This document shows positions 8,118 to 15,014 of a DNA stretch of 25,209 nt, piece after piece (position 1 is the first letter of the stretch; each line of letters opens with the position of its first letter). The stretch lies in the NCBI GenBank assembly GCA_003450815.1, contig DMES01000026.1:1-25209 (forward strand), written 5' to 3'. The position numbers and the translations under genes were made by a program. The notes under the pieces are model-generated. The model had not been told where the DNA came from. It searched no databases and saw only the letters and a list, made by a program, of their open reading frames with translations. This stretch comes from Elusimicrobiota bacterium. Its GTDB lineage: Bacteria > Elusimicrobiota > Elusimicrobia > Elusimicrobiales > UBA9959.

Positions 8118-8123
8118 TATAAT
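8118..8123 (+). promoter_or_regulatory. possible -10 element before the small membrane protein gene
   Basis: A perfect TATAAT lies 18 bases before the ATG at 8142 and just upstream of a strong ribosome site (GGAGG, 8131-8135). No good -35 hexamer is seen at the usual distance, so this is tentative. It would give a very short leader and start a new transcript after purD. Confidence 0.35.
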
Positions 8124-8141
8124 ATCTGCAGGAGGTATTCT

Positions 8142-8441
8142 ATGATTATAAAAGTGTGGATCACGTGGGCGCTTTTGATAGGGGTTATTTTATACGAAGT
8201 ACCTGTTATCTTTGCCAAATATCAAACAGATAAGCGGCTGTGGAAGCTGGTTCTGCATAGCGTATTGCTTTTTGTTTTCGGCCTTATGAATTTGCAGTTG
8301 GGTATATTCTGCCTTCAGATGCAATTTGATATGACCCGGCCTCCGTATGCCGTACACAAGCTTGTGCCGCCCGCGCGCCATGTCGCTCCGGGCCATAAGC
8401 CGGCGGCTCCTGTCAAAGTAAAAAAAGTTGAGAAAAAATAA
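8142..8441 (+). CDS. small two-helix membrane protein of unknown function
   Basis: 99 aa, not recognised. Two hydrophobic segments are visible (about residues 4-23 and 38-60), separated by a short charged stretch KYQTDKRLWK. A Pro/Ala/Lys-rich C-terminal tail follows (about 65-99) and ends in a lysine cluster. It looks like an inner-membrane hairpin with a basic tail, probably cytoplasmic or interacting with nucleic acid or lipid. GGAGG 6 bases before the ATG is one of the strongest ribosome sites in the window. It precedes the exported hydrolase gene by 238 bases, so a shared function is possible but not shown. Confidence 0.7.
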   Translation: MIIKVWITWALLIGVILYEVPVIFAKYQTDKRLWKLVLHSVLLFVFGLMNLQLGIFCLQMQFDMTRPPYAVHKLVPPARHVAPGHKPAAPVKVKKVEKK

Positions 8442-8679
8442 GTTTACTGTAGGAGCTGGCTCGCGGTTTTATTACATCGTGGACAGAGTTGAGTATTAAG
8501 AAAGCTTTAAACCCCGTCCCGGCTTACGAAAAAACCAACTTCCCGCAGCTTTGCCCGTCAGGATAACCGTTTGTCTAAGCGGATTGGTCCGGTCGCGGGG
8601 GGGTGCGGAAAATTTTATAAAATACCATCGGTGTCTTAAGAATAGGTACATTTCCGACAAGCTATATGCGGAGGGAATT

Positions 8680-10185
8680 ATGAAGACCAGGTTCATTGCC
8701 TTAACAGCCTTTGCCGTTTGTGTTTTTGGGTATCATATCTATTCTCCCCGGCAGATGACCGGCATTCCCGCAGACTTGCGCGATGGCGTTGCGGAGGCTT
8801 CCCTTAATGCCTTGGCGGATATGACCCGCGCTAATGTTCCGGATGCGAATATCCCGCAGCCCAGCCCGGAACGTGCCGCTGCCCGGGATACAAAGCAGCT
8901 TGAACGCTATATGGATTTCCCCGCGTTTTTCGCGTTGCCTGAAAGCGCCATGCTGCCTAACATATACGGGCTGACCGAGTTTTATCCGCCCAGTTCGGTA
9001 CTTAAAGCCATGCCTCAGAAAGACCATCAGCCAGGTGACCATGCCCAGCGGTCGGCCCACGGAGGGCTAGTGGGTGAGGCAAGAATGAGCGATCCGGGTA
9101 TACCCGAAGGCCTGTCCGTGTGGGAAGGGCCCGCAAATTCACGGGCGGCGGACGATGGGTCTCCGGTCATTTACTCCATACATCCCGGTAATCCCGTCGG
9201 CTACCATATAGCGGTCGTTTCACGTGCGGAAGCCGCTAAAAAACTGGCTGCGACCGGAATGATACAGACCGGTGATGTTATTCTGACGGTGCGTCCGGAA
9301 TGGGGTTTTCGCGGCGCTTATCCGAACATGATGATGGGGGTAAGCCATGCCGGTTTTGCTTTTGTGGACAAAGGTATGGTTTATAATCTCGATCATCCAA
9401 TGGGCCCCGATTACTGTGGGAACTTTGACTCCGATCATTATCAGCATTCCTCAGTGCTGCATGTAATACGTCCGAGGAATTTGACCGAAAAGCAAAGGCA
9501 AAATTTATATATATTGGCCAAGAAGCTTTACGATACTCAACCCATGTCCGGGCATGACCTGGTTCGCGGCGAGATTAATTTTAACTCCGAGTATTCCAAG
9601 CCTACCTACACTTCCAATCCCGGCTTTGCCAGAATTGTAGGCAAGGTGGCGTTGGGATATAAGGATGAGGGAGTAAAGATTTTTTGTTCCGAATTCGTCT
9701 GGGCGTTGCTCTCTCTGAAAAATTGTGATCTCCAAAAAGATGCTGCTGATTTTAAAGCCAAAGGCGCTCCCGCGTGTATCAGCGCGCCGTTCAACCCGAT
9801 GGCGGTTTTAGGCGATTATTTCCTGAAAACGGATTCCCAGCCGGGGCATTTGGGTTTTTTTGACGGGCCGTTGTCTGTTATCAATTCGATGGGCCTGCCC
9901 AAGGAAGAAAAAGAAGTTCTTATTCATACTGTGTTTAAAAAACTGCGCCCGAAAGACACTGATTCGGAGTCTTTATATAGTGAGGGGCCGGCTTTTGACA
10001 GGCTGGAAGAATATTATGCCGGCGTTGAAAGCAAAACGCCTGCAGTGGCGGCTTTAATAAATGGTTATAACAGCAAGTTTGAACGGAATTATCCGCCGGT
10101 TGCCTATTTGGTGAACACTCTGCTGCCGGTTAACAGCCCGGAACGTGTTATGGATGTTGTCGGCACAGTGGTTTTCTCTGACTAA
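8680..10185 (+). CDS. exported permuted papain-fold (YiiX/NlpC-P60-like) cysteine hydrolase
   Basis: 501 aa from ATG 8680, preceded by GGAGGG; the frame extends upstream to 8551 but the signal-like N-terminus starts here (KTRFIALTAFAVCVFG, a single hydrophobic segment with no clear cleavage site). The catalytic core shows the circularly permuted NlpC/P60 order: GDVILTV (about 198), then SHAGFAF with His near residue 223, and FCSEFVWALL with Cys near 336. In YiiX/YebB/LRAT-type enzymes the His comes first and the Cys in a C-S-x-x-V/F motif comes last, as here. The substrate could be peptide or amide bonds in the envelope, or lipids. The N-terminal ~190 and C-terminal ~160 residues are unrecognised. 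The specific substrate is unknown. Confidence 0.7.
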   Translation: MKTRFIALTAFAVCVFGYHIYSPRQMTGIPADLRDGVAEASLNALADMTRANVPDANIPQPSPERAAARDTKQLERYMDFPAFFALPESAMLPNIYGLTEFYPPSSVLKAMPQKDHQPGDHAQRSAHGGLVGEARMSDPGIPEGLSVWEGPANSRAADDGSPVIYSIHPGNPVGYHIAVVSRAEAAKKLAATGMIQTGDVILTVRPEWGFRGAYPNMMMGVSHAGFAFVDKGMVYNLDHPMGPDYCGNFDSDHYQHSSVLHVIRPRNLTEKQRQNLYILAKKLYDTQPMSGHDLVRGEINFNSEYSKPTYTSNPGFARIVGKVALGYKDEGVKIFCSEFVWALLSLKNCDLQKDAADFKAKGAPACISAPFNPMAVLGDYFLKTDSQPGHLGFFDGPLSVINSMGLPKEEKEVLIHTVFKKLRPKDTDSESLYSEGPAFDRLEEYYAGVESKTPAVAALINGYNSKFERNYPPVAYLVNTLLPVNSPERVMDVVGTVVFSD

Positions 10186-10236
10186 CCAGTCTGTTCTTCG
10201 CATTTCGCGATACCAGCCACGCGGACAGCAGGTATA

Positions 10237-10263
10237 GCGAAAAGGTAGACGCCGCCTTTTCGC
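10237..10263. terminator. hairpin between convergent genes
   Basis: A 9-bp stem (GCGAAAAGG at 10237-10245 with its complement at 10255-10263) and a 9-nt loop lie between the end of the exported hydrolase gene and the end of the opposing decarboxylase gene. The position suits a bidirectional terminator. The A/T flanks sit inside the stem rather than as a separate T-tail. Confidence 0.45.
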
Positions 10264-10321
10264 CTTCCAGATTTTCATGTTATTATGTCGCAGGCCTCAG
10301 TAGTCTGTGGTCCCCTTGCTG

Positions 10322-11101
10322 CTATTCCCCTTTAAAATTGGGTTTTCTTTTTTCCATGAACGCTTTTATGCCCTCTTCGTAGTCGCGGCTGTTGTACACC
10401 TTGCGCCGCAGGGCCTGTATGCGCTCAAACGCTTCGGGGCTTATCGGGTGCGCTTCCGCCAGTATACGGAATTGCTCCTTTATCACCGATACCGCGAGAG
10501 GCGAGTTGGAGGCTATAACGCGGGCCAGGTCAAAAGTAAACCGTTCAATTTCGCTGGAACTTACAAGATGGTTTAAAATGCCGAAATGATAGGCTCTCTC
10601 GGCTTTCACCGGTTCAGCGGTGAAAAACATTTCTTTCGCGATATTGCTGCCCACGCGGTTTATGAAGTGCATTATGCCGGAGGCATTGTAGGGCAGGCCC
10701 ATTTTAACCGGCGTGATGGCGAAAGCGGCGGTCTCGTCGCCAATGGCAAGGTCGCAGGTGACGGCAAGGTCTGTGGCCCCGCCCCACACGCTGCCCTGCA
10801 CCATGGCTATGACCGCGCCCGGATATTCCTGTATGCGGCGGAAGGCCAGCTCCATGGGGCTGTCGTAGGCAAGCGGGTCGTGGTGCACCTGCGGCAGTTG
10901 TGTTATGTCATGGCCGGCGGACCAGACCCTGGCGTTTTTTTCGGCACGGATTATTATCACCGGAATTCTTTGCGCCTCAAAAGTTTCAAGCGCGGCCACC
11001 ATTTCTCTGCACAGCTCAAGGCTGAGCGCGTTGCGCCGTGCCGGGTTGTTAAGCGTGAGAGAACCGATTTTTTCCTTTACTTCAGAAATTATCAGGGGCA
11101 T
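10322..11101 (-). CDS. scpB: methylmalonyl-CoA decarboxylase (crotonase family)
   Basis: 259 aa, very close in pattern and length to E. coli YgfG/ScpB, which decarboxylates (R)-methylmalonyl-CoA to propionyl-CoA. Shared landmarks: SAGHDITQLP with the active-site His, VQGSVWGGATDLAVTCDL (oxyanion-hole Gly pair), TPVKMGLPYNASG with the active-site Tyr, ILNHLVSSSEIERFT, SVIKEQFRILAEAHP and the C-terminal YEEGIKAFMEKRKPNF. These separate it from ordinary enoyl-CoA hydratases, whose two catalytic Glu residues are absent at the usual places. ATG 11101 has AAGGA nine bases upstream; a GTG at 11131 would add 10 residues. It is the only confident minus-strand gene and stands between two blocks of purine genes, so it is probably unrelated to them. 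Confidence 0.88.
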   Translation of the reverse strand: MPLIISEVKEKIGSLTLNNPARRNALSLELCREMVAALETFEAQRIPVIIIRAEKNARVWSAGHDITQLPQVHHDPLAYDSPMELAFRRIQEYPGAVIAMVQGSVWGGATDLAVTCDLAIGDETAAFAITPVKMGLPYNASGIMHFINRVGSNIAKEMFFTAEPVKAERAYHFGILNHLVSSSEIERFTFDLARVIASNSPLAVSVIKEQFRILAEAHPISPEAFERIQALRRKVYNSRDYEEGIKAFMEKRKPNFKGE

Positions 11102-11117
11102 AATAAAGCGTCCTTTT

Positions 11118-11133
11118 TTGTGCGCGCGCACAA
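11118..11133. repeat. 16-nt perfect palindrome upstream of scpB
   Basis: TTGTGCGCGCGCACAA straddles the alternative GTG codon and sits about 20 bases before the scpB ATG. The same GTGCGCGC arm occurs in the hairpin at 1699-1719. It could be an operator for scpB; no regulator is identified. Confidence 0.4.
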
Positions 11134-11162
11134 GTTTCAGTATTTGTATAATTTAGCTGTTG

Positions 11163-11253
11163 CTCAGGTTCACGGTTCAGCGGTTTCATGGTTCAGGGTT
11201 GGGAGAATAAAAAGATAATCATGAACCTTGAACCGTGAACCTGTTAACCTGTG
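11163..11253. repeat. GGTTCAC-word inverted repeat without a gene (element E)
   Basis: The left arm (11163-11204) begins CTCAGGTTCACGGTTCAGCG and runs to a GGTTGGG motif. The right arm (11218-11253) is its inverted counterpart, ending CCGTGAACCTGTTAACCTG. Only about 13-15 bases separate the arms. Both ends match the ends of the S23-gene element at 14546-15000 (same CTCAGGTTCAC start, same GGTTGGG, same GTGAACCTn3AACCT right end). It lies between the divergent scpB and purM genes. No obvious target duplication is visible. Confidence 0.85.
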
Positions 11254-11332
11254 CAGTCGTATAATTCTACTATACTTCACTTCCAGTCAGCGTTGTTTTA
11301 TCTTTTTAAATACGCGCCCGGAGCGATAACAA

Positions 11333-12301
11333 ATGACCACATATAAAAAAGCCGGAGTGGATGTGAGACTCTCGGATAAATTCACGCAGTTCCTTGAAGA
11401 AAAATCAAAGTTTATCGGAGGCTTTGCGGGGCTTTTGCCGCTCTCTGAAACGGGCGGCAAGTACAGCCTGGTGGCCTCTACCGACGGAGTGGGCACCAAG
11501 CTTAAACTCGCCTTCCTGCTGGACCGCCACGATACCATAGGCATAGACCTGGTTGCGATGTGCGTAAACGACCTGCTCTGCTGCGGGGCCAGGCCCCTGC
11601 TGTTCCTGGATTATTACGCCACCGGCAGGCTGGAGCTGGCCCGCTCAAAAAAAATAATAGCTGGCATTATGGAAGGCTGCCGGCAGGGGGAATCGGCTTT
11701 GCTCGGCGGAGAAACGGCGGAAATGCCAGGCTTTTACAAGGCCGGCGAATACGACCTGGCCGGGTTTTCCGTGGGGATAGTTAAAAAAAGCGAAATTATC
11801 GACGGTTCAAAAATAAAGCCCGGCGACGCCCTTATCGGTTTTGCCTCCAGCGGATTCCACTCAAACGGGTTCTCGCTCATCCGCAAGGCTCTTAGCGGCG
11901 GCGGGCTGCTTAAAAAATACGCGCCCCGCCTGCTTGTGCCCACTAAAATTTACGTTAAAGACGTGAAAAATATGCGTTCTGCCATTAAAAAGCGCGGCGG
12001 GGATATTCTGGGACTGGCGCACATAACGGGCTCCGGCATAGCCGGGAACCTGGAACGGATCTTGCCTAAAAAAACCGACGCCATAATTATAAAATCCTCC
12101 TGGAGTGTGCCGCCGCTTATGCGCGAGGTTCAGCGCCTTGGCGGTATAAGCGAGAGGGAGATGTTTGAAACTTTCAACATGGGCCTTGGTATGATAGCCG
12201 CGGTGCGAGCGTCAGACGCGCCGGCGGCGTTAAAAACCGTTAAAGGTGCCAGGCTTGTGGGTTCTATTGTGAAGGGAAGCGGTAAAGTAGTGATAAAGTA
12301 A
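11333..12301 (+). CDS. purM: AIR synthetase (phosphoribosylformylglycinamidine cyclo-ligase)
   Basis: Closes the imidazole ring: FGAM plus ATP to AIR, step 5. 322 aa, slightly shorter than E. coli PurM (~345). Landmarks: YKKAGVDVRLSD at the N-terminus, then STDGVGTKLKLA, GIDLVAMCVNDLLCCGARPL (metal/ATP site), LLGGETAEMPGFY, GFASSGFHSNGFSLIRK, and AHITGSGIAGNLERILP, with FNMGLGMIAAV near the C-terminus. The order and spacing are as in PurM. GGAG at 11320-11323 gives a 9-base spacer to the ATG. The leader upstream is largely occupied by the GGTTCAC-word element E. It is followed 12 bases later by the purN-purH fusion, so the two form one operon. Confidence 0.95.
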   Translation: MTTYKKAGVDVRLSDKFTQFLEEKSKFIGGFAGLLPLSETGGKYSLVASTDGVGTKLKLAFLLDRHDTIGIDLVAMCVNDLLCCGARPLLFLDYYATGRLELARSKKIIAGIMEGCRQGESALLGGETAEMPGFYKAGEYDLAGFSVGIVKKSEIIDGSKIKPGDALIGFASSGFHSNGFSLIRKALSGGGLLKKYAPRLLVPTKIYVKDVKNMRSAIKKRGGDILGLAHITGSGIAGNLERILPKKTDAIIIKSSWSVPPLMREVQRLGGISEREMFETFNMGLGMIAAVRASDAPAALKTVKGARLVGSIVKGSGKVVIK

Positions 12302-12313
12302 AGAGGGGAAATC

Positions 12314-14503
12314 ATGAAAAATATCGCCGTGTTTGCCTCGGGAGAGGGGACTAATTTACAAGCCATGCTTGATGCCGTTAAAAACGGCCGAATAAACGGG
12401 AAAGTGGTCCTGGCGGTTTCAAGTCTGAAAGGCGCGGGGGCGCTTGCACGCGCGGAAAAAGAAAATATTCCTGCTTTCGCCCTGCCGCTTAAGGATTTTG
12501 CTTCTGGCGCGGAGCATGACGCGCGCCTGGCCGGGCTCTGCGAAGAGTATAAAATAGACCTGGTCTGCCTGGCCGGCTATATGCTGAAACTCGGTCCCCG
12601 CATGCTTGCCGGGTGGCAGGGGAAAATAATCAATATCCACCCAGCTTTGCTGCCGGCTTTCGGAGGGAAAGGTTTTTACGGGATGAAGGTTCACGAGGCT
12701 GTTATAAATTCCGGCGCGGCCGTAAGCGGGGCCACGGCGCATTTTGTAAGCGAAGATTACGACCGCGGGCCCATAATACTTCAGGCTCCGGTAAATGTCC
12801 TTTCAGGAGACACCCCCGAAGTGCTGGCCAAAAGGGTGAATGCCATGGAACTCACGCTTTATCCCAAAGCCGCTGCGCTATTCTGCGATGACAGGCTTAA
12901 AATTGAGGGCAATAAGGTGCTGGTACTGCCCGCAAATGAAAACAGCCGCGTGCTAAAAAGGGCGCTGTTGTCTCTTTCGGATAAAACCGGGGCTGTGGAC
13001 TTCGCTCGTGCGCTTACCGGGATGGGTGTGGAAATAATTTCAACTTCCGGCACCTATAAACTGCTTAAAGAGGCGGGGTTGCCGGTGCGCGCTCTTGAAA
13101 CGCTTACCGGATTTCCTGAAATACTGGATGGCAGGGTGAAAACTCTTCATCCGCTGGTGCATGGCGGCATACTTTACAGGAGAGACAATCCCGTTCATGC
13201 CGGAGATATTAAACGCTGCGCCATAGAGCCCATCGATCTGGTGGCGGTGAATCTTTATCCTTTTGAAGAAACGGCAAAAAAAGCCGCGCCGTGGTCTGAG
13301 GAATTAATAGAGAATATAGATATCGGCGGCGTGGCACTGTTAAGGGCGGCGGCCAAAAACTACCAGGATGTGGCCGTGGTATCAAACGCCTCGGATTACG
13401 CGGCCGTAATTAAAAATTTAAAAGAAAATGGCGGCGTTCTGCCGCTTGAATTCAGGAAGGAACTGGCGCTGAAAGCTTTTAAACATACCGCCGCCTACGA
13501 CACGGCCATAGCGGGCGTTTTAGTTAAAACTCAAATTTCTGAGGAGACGCCGGCAAAAACAGATTTCGCGCCTCTCTTTGAAGTCCGCCTTAACAAAATA
13601 AACGACCTGCGCTATGGCGAGAACCCGCACCAGAGCTGCGCGCTTTACTCAAAAAATACCGGCCTGCCTTTTGACCAATTGCAGGGCAAGGAGCTTTCCT
13701 ATAATAATATCCTTGATGCCTACGGCGCCTGCCAGGCCGTGCTGGAATTTTCGGTTCCTGCCGCTGTCATATTAAAACATGTCACGCCCTGCGGTATGGG
13801 CACGGGTATTGACCTGGTCGAGGCTTTTGAACGGGCCTGGAATACCGACCCGCTGTCCGCCTTCGGTGGTATTGTGGCGGTCAATCGGAAGCTGGATGGC
13901 AATATCGCGGACTTCCTCTCCAAAAAATTCGTGGAGGTTATCTGTGCGCCGGATTATGATGACCGAGCGCTCGCGGTTTTTGCCAAAAAAACCAATCTGC
14001 GGCTTTTAAAGTGGCGGGATTTTTCTCAAAAGCACCTTGTCCTCCGGTCCGTGGGCGACGAGGTTCTTGTAAGCTCAAGCGACAGCGTTTTATTCGCGGA
14101 TAAGTGGGAAGTGCCCACGCTTAAAAAACCCTCCAAAGAGGAGGAGACTGCGCTAAAATTCGCCTGGACGGCGGCTAAGTATGTGCGTTCAAACGCCATA
14201 GTTCTGGCTGGACCGGGGCAAACCGTGGGCATAGGCGCCGGGCAGATGTCAAGGGTGGATGCCGTTTTTATGGCCAGGCACAAGTATGAGGAATTTTTAA
14301 AGAACAATCAGGCGCCAAAACCGCTGGTACTGGCCTCGGATGCCTTCTTTCCGTTCCCGGATGGTATTGAGGAGGCGGCCAAAGCCGGAGTAACGGCGGT
14401 GGTGCAGCCGGGCGGGTCTGTAAGAGACAAGGAAGTAGTGGCCGCCGCCGACAGGCTGGGGCTTGCCATGGTAATGACGGGTATCAGGCATTTCAGACAT
14501 TAG
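12314..14503 (+). CDS. purNH: GAR transformylase-AICAR transformylase/IMP cyclohydrolase fusion (PurN-PurH)
   Basis: One 729-aa chain carrying three purine activities. Residues 1 to about 200 are PurN: FASGEGTNLQAML (phosphate loop), IINIHPALLPAF with Asn107 and His109, and DRGPIILQ with Asp150, matching the catalytic Asn/His/Asp. From about residue 212 the chain is PurH: the cyclohydrolase (MGS-like) domain with LLSLSDKTG and ISTSGTYKLLKEAG, LHPLVHGG, then the formyltransferase domain with RYGENPHQ, LSYNNILDAYGA, the catalytic Lys488-His489 in LKHVTPCGMGTG (usual Asn after His replaced by Val-Thr) and GIGAGQMSRVDA, ending TGIRHFRH. Both parts look complete. Start ATG 12314 has GAGGGG just upstream. 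No stop or frameshift separates the domains. Both transformylases use 10-formyl-tetrahydrofolate, a plausible reason for pairing them. Confidence 0.93.
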   Translation: MKNIAVFASGEGTNLQAMLDAVKNGRINGKVVLAVSSLKGAGALARAEKENIPAFALPLKDFASGAEHDARLAGLCEEYKIDLVCLAGYMLKLGPRMLAGWQGKIINIHPALLPAFGGKGFYGMKVHEAVINSGAAVSGATAHFVSEDYDRGPIILQAPVNVLSGDTPEVLAKRVNAMELTLYPKAAALFCDDRLKIEGNKVLVLPANENSRVLKRALLSLSDKTGAVDFARALTGMGVEIISTSGTYKLLKEAGLPVRALETLTGFPEILDGRVKTLHPLVHGGILYRRDNPVHAGDIKRCAIEPIDLVAVNLYPFEETAKKAAPWSEELIENIDIGGVALLRAAAKNYQDVAVVSNASDYAAVIKNLKENGGVLPLEFRKELALKAFKHTAAYDTAIAGVLVKTQISEETPAKTDFAPLFEVRLNKINDLRYGENPHQSCALYSKNTGLPFDQLQGKELSYNNILDAYGACQAVLEFSVPAAVILKHVTPCGMGTGIDLVEAFERAWNTDPLSAFGGIVAVNRKLDGNIADFLSKKFVEVICAPDYDDRALAVFAKKTNLRLLKWRDFSQKHLVLRSVGDEVLVSSSDSVLFADKWEVPTLKKPSKEEETALKFAWTAAKYVRSNAIVLAGPGQTVGIGAGQMSRVDAVFMARHKYEEFLKNNQAPKPLVLASDAFFPFPDGIEEAAKAGVTAVVQPGGSVRDKEVVAAADRLGLAMVMTGIRHFRH

Positions 14504-14545
14504 GATTTGGTTTAATTCCGAAAATTTCTGTAGTAGAATGTATTA

Positions 14546-15000
14546 CTCAGGTTCACAGTTCAGCGGTTCAACGGTTGGGGAAACATGAAGATTGAGCGCT
14601 TTGAAGATATTGAGGCATGGCAGCTGGCACGCGAATTGACCTGTAAGGTTTATTGTTTGACCAAGAAATTAGGCTTTGACAAGGATTATGGTCTGAAGAG
14701 ACAAATCCAAGAAGCCGCAGGATCGGCAATGCACAATATTGCCGAAGGGTTTGACTCCGAAACCAATGCGGAGTTCATCAGGTTCTTGCGATACTCCAAG
14801 CGCTCATGCACGGAAGTCCAAAGTGAACTTTACGTTGCCTTGGACGAGAAATATATTTCCGTGGTTGAATTCCAAGATGTATACGAACAAGCCAGACGTA
14901 CTCGTGCGGCTGTTCGCGGGTTTATCAACTACCTCACGAACTACAAAACTCCTGTTCAAAAAATAACCGTGAACCCTGAACCGTGAACCTTACAACCTAA
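14546..15000. mobile_element. inverted-repeat element enclosing the S23-like gene (element F)
   Basis: Left arm 14546-14580 begins CTCAGGTTCACAGTTCAGCGG and ends GGTTGGGG. Right arm 14965-15000 is the inverted counterpart with CCGTGAACCCTGAACCGTG and a final AACCT. Between them lies only the S23-like gene at 14585-14986. The gene is built into the arms: its GGGG ribosome site is the end of the left arm, and its last codons and stop (CCG TGA) are in the right arm. Ends match the gene-less element at 11163-11253. No transposase or clear target duplication is seen, so the mobile nature is inferred from structure. Confidence 0.7.
14585..14986 (+). CDS. four-helix bundle protein of the S23/IVP family
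   Basis: 133 aa, recognisable as the S23-type four-helix bundle: FEDIEAWQLARELTCKVY, then KLGFDKDYGLKRQIQEAAGSAMHNIAEGF (in two helices), then EFIRFLRYSKRSCTEVQSEL and a final long helix with EQARRTRAAVRGFINYL. Relatives are encoded by intervening sequences inside 23S rRNA genes of some bacteria and share their fold with Avd proteins of diversity-generating retroelements; they form ring-like oligomers thought to bind nucleic acid. Here the gene is not in rRNA but in a free element between purNH and the kinase gene. The final residues (about ITVNPEP) are encoded by the right inverted repeat. A role in moving or maintaining the surrounding repeats is my inference. Confidence 0.88.
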   Translation: MKIERFEDIEAWQLARELTCKVYCLTKKLGFDKDYGLKRQIQEAAGSAMHNIAEGFDSETNAEFIRFLRYSKRSCTEVQSELYVALDEKYISVVEFQDVYEQARRTRAAVRGFINYLTNYKTPVQKITVNPEP

Positions 15001-15014
15001 GCAGAAGGAAGTTT

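Noticed and set aside
8584..8621. TTGGTC and TATAAA as a promoter for the exported hydrolase
   Set aside because: The spacer is 26 bases, too long for a normal -35/-10 pair.
10586..11218. Long + strand open frame (210 codons) opposite the decarboxylase gene
   Set aside because: It is a shadow of scpB; the minus-strand protein matches its family along its full length, and the + frame has no family features.
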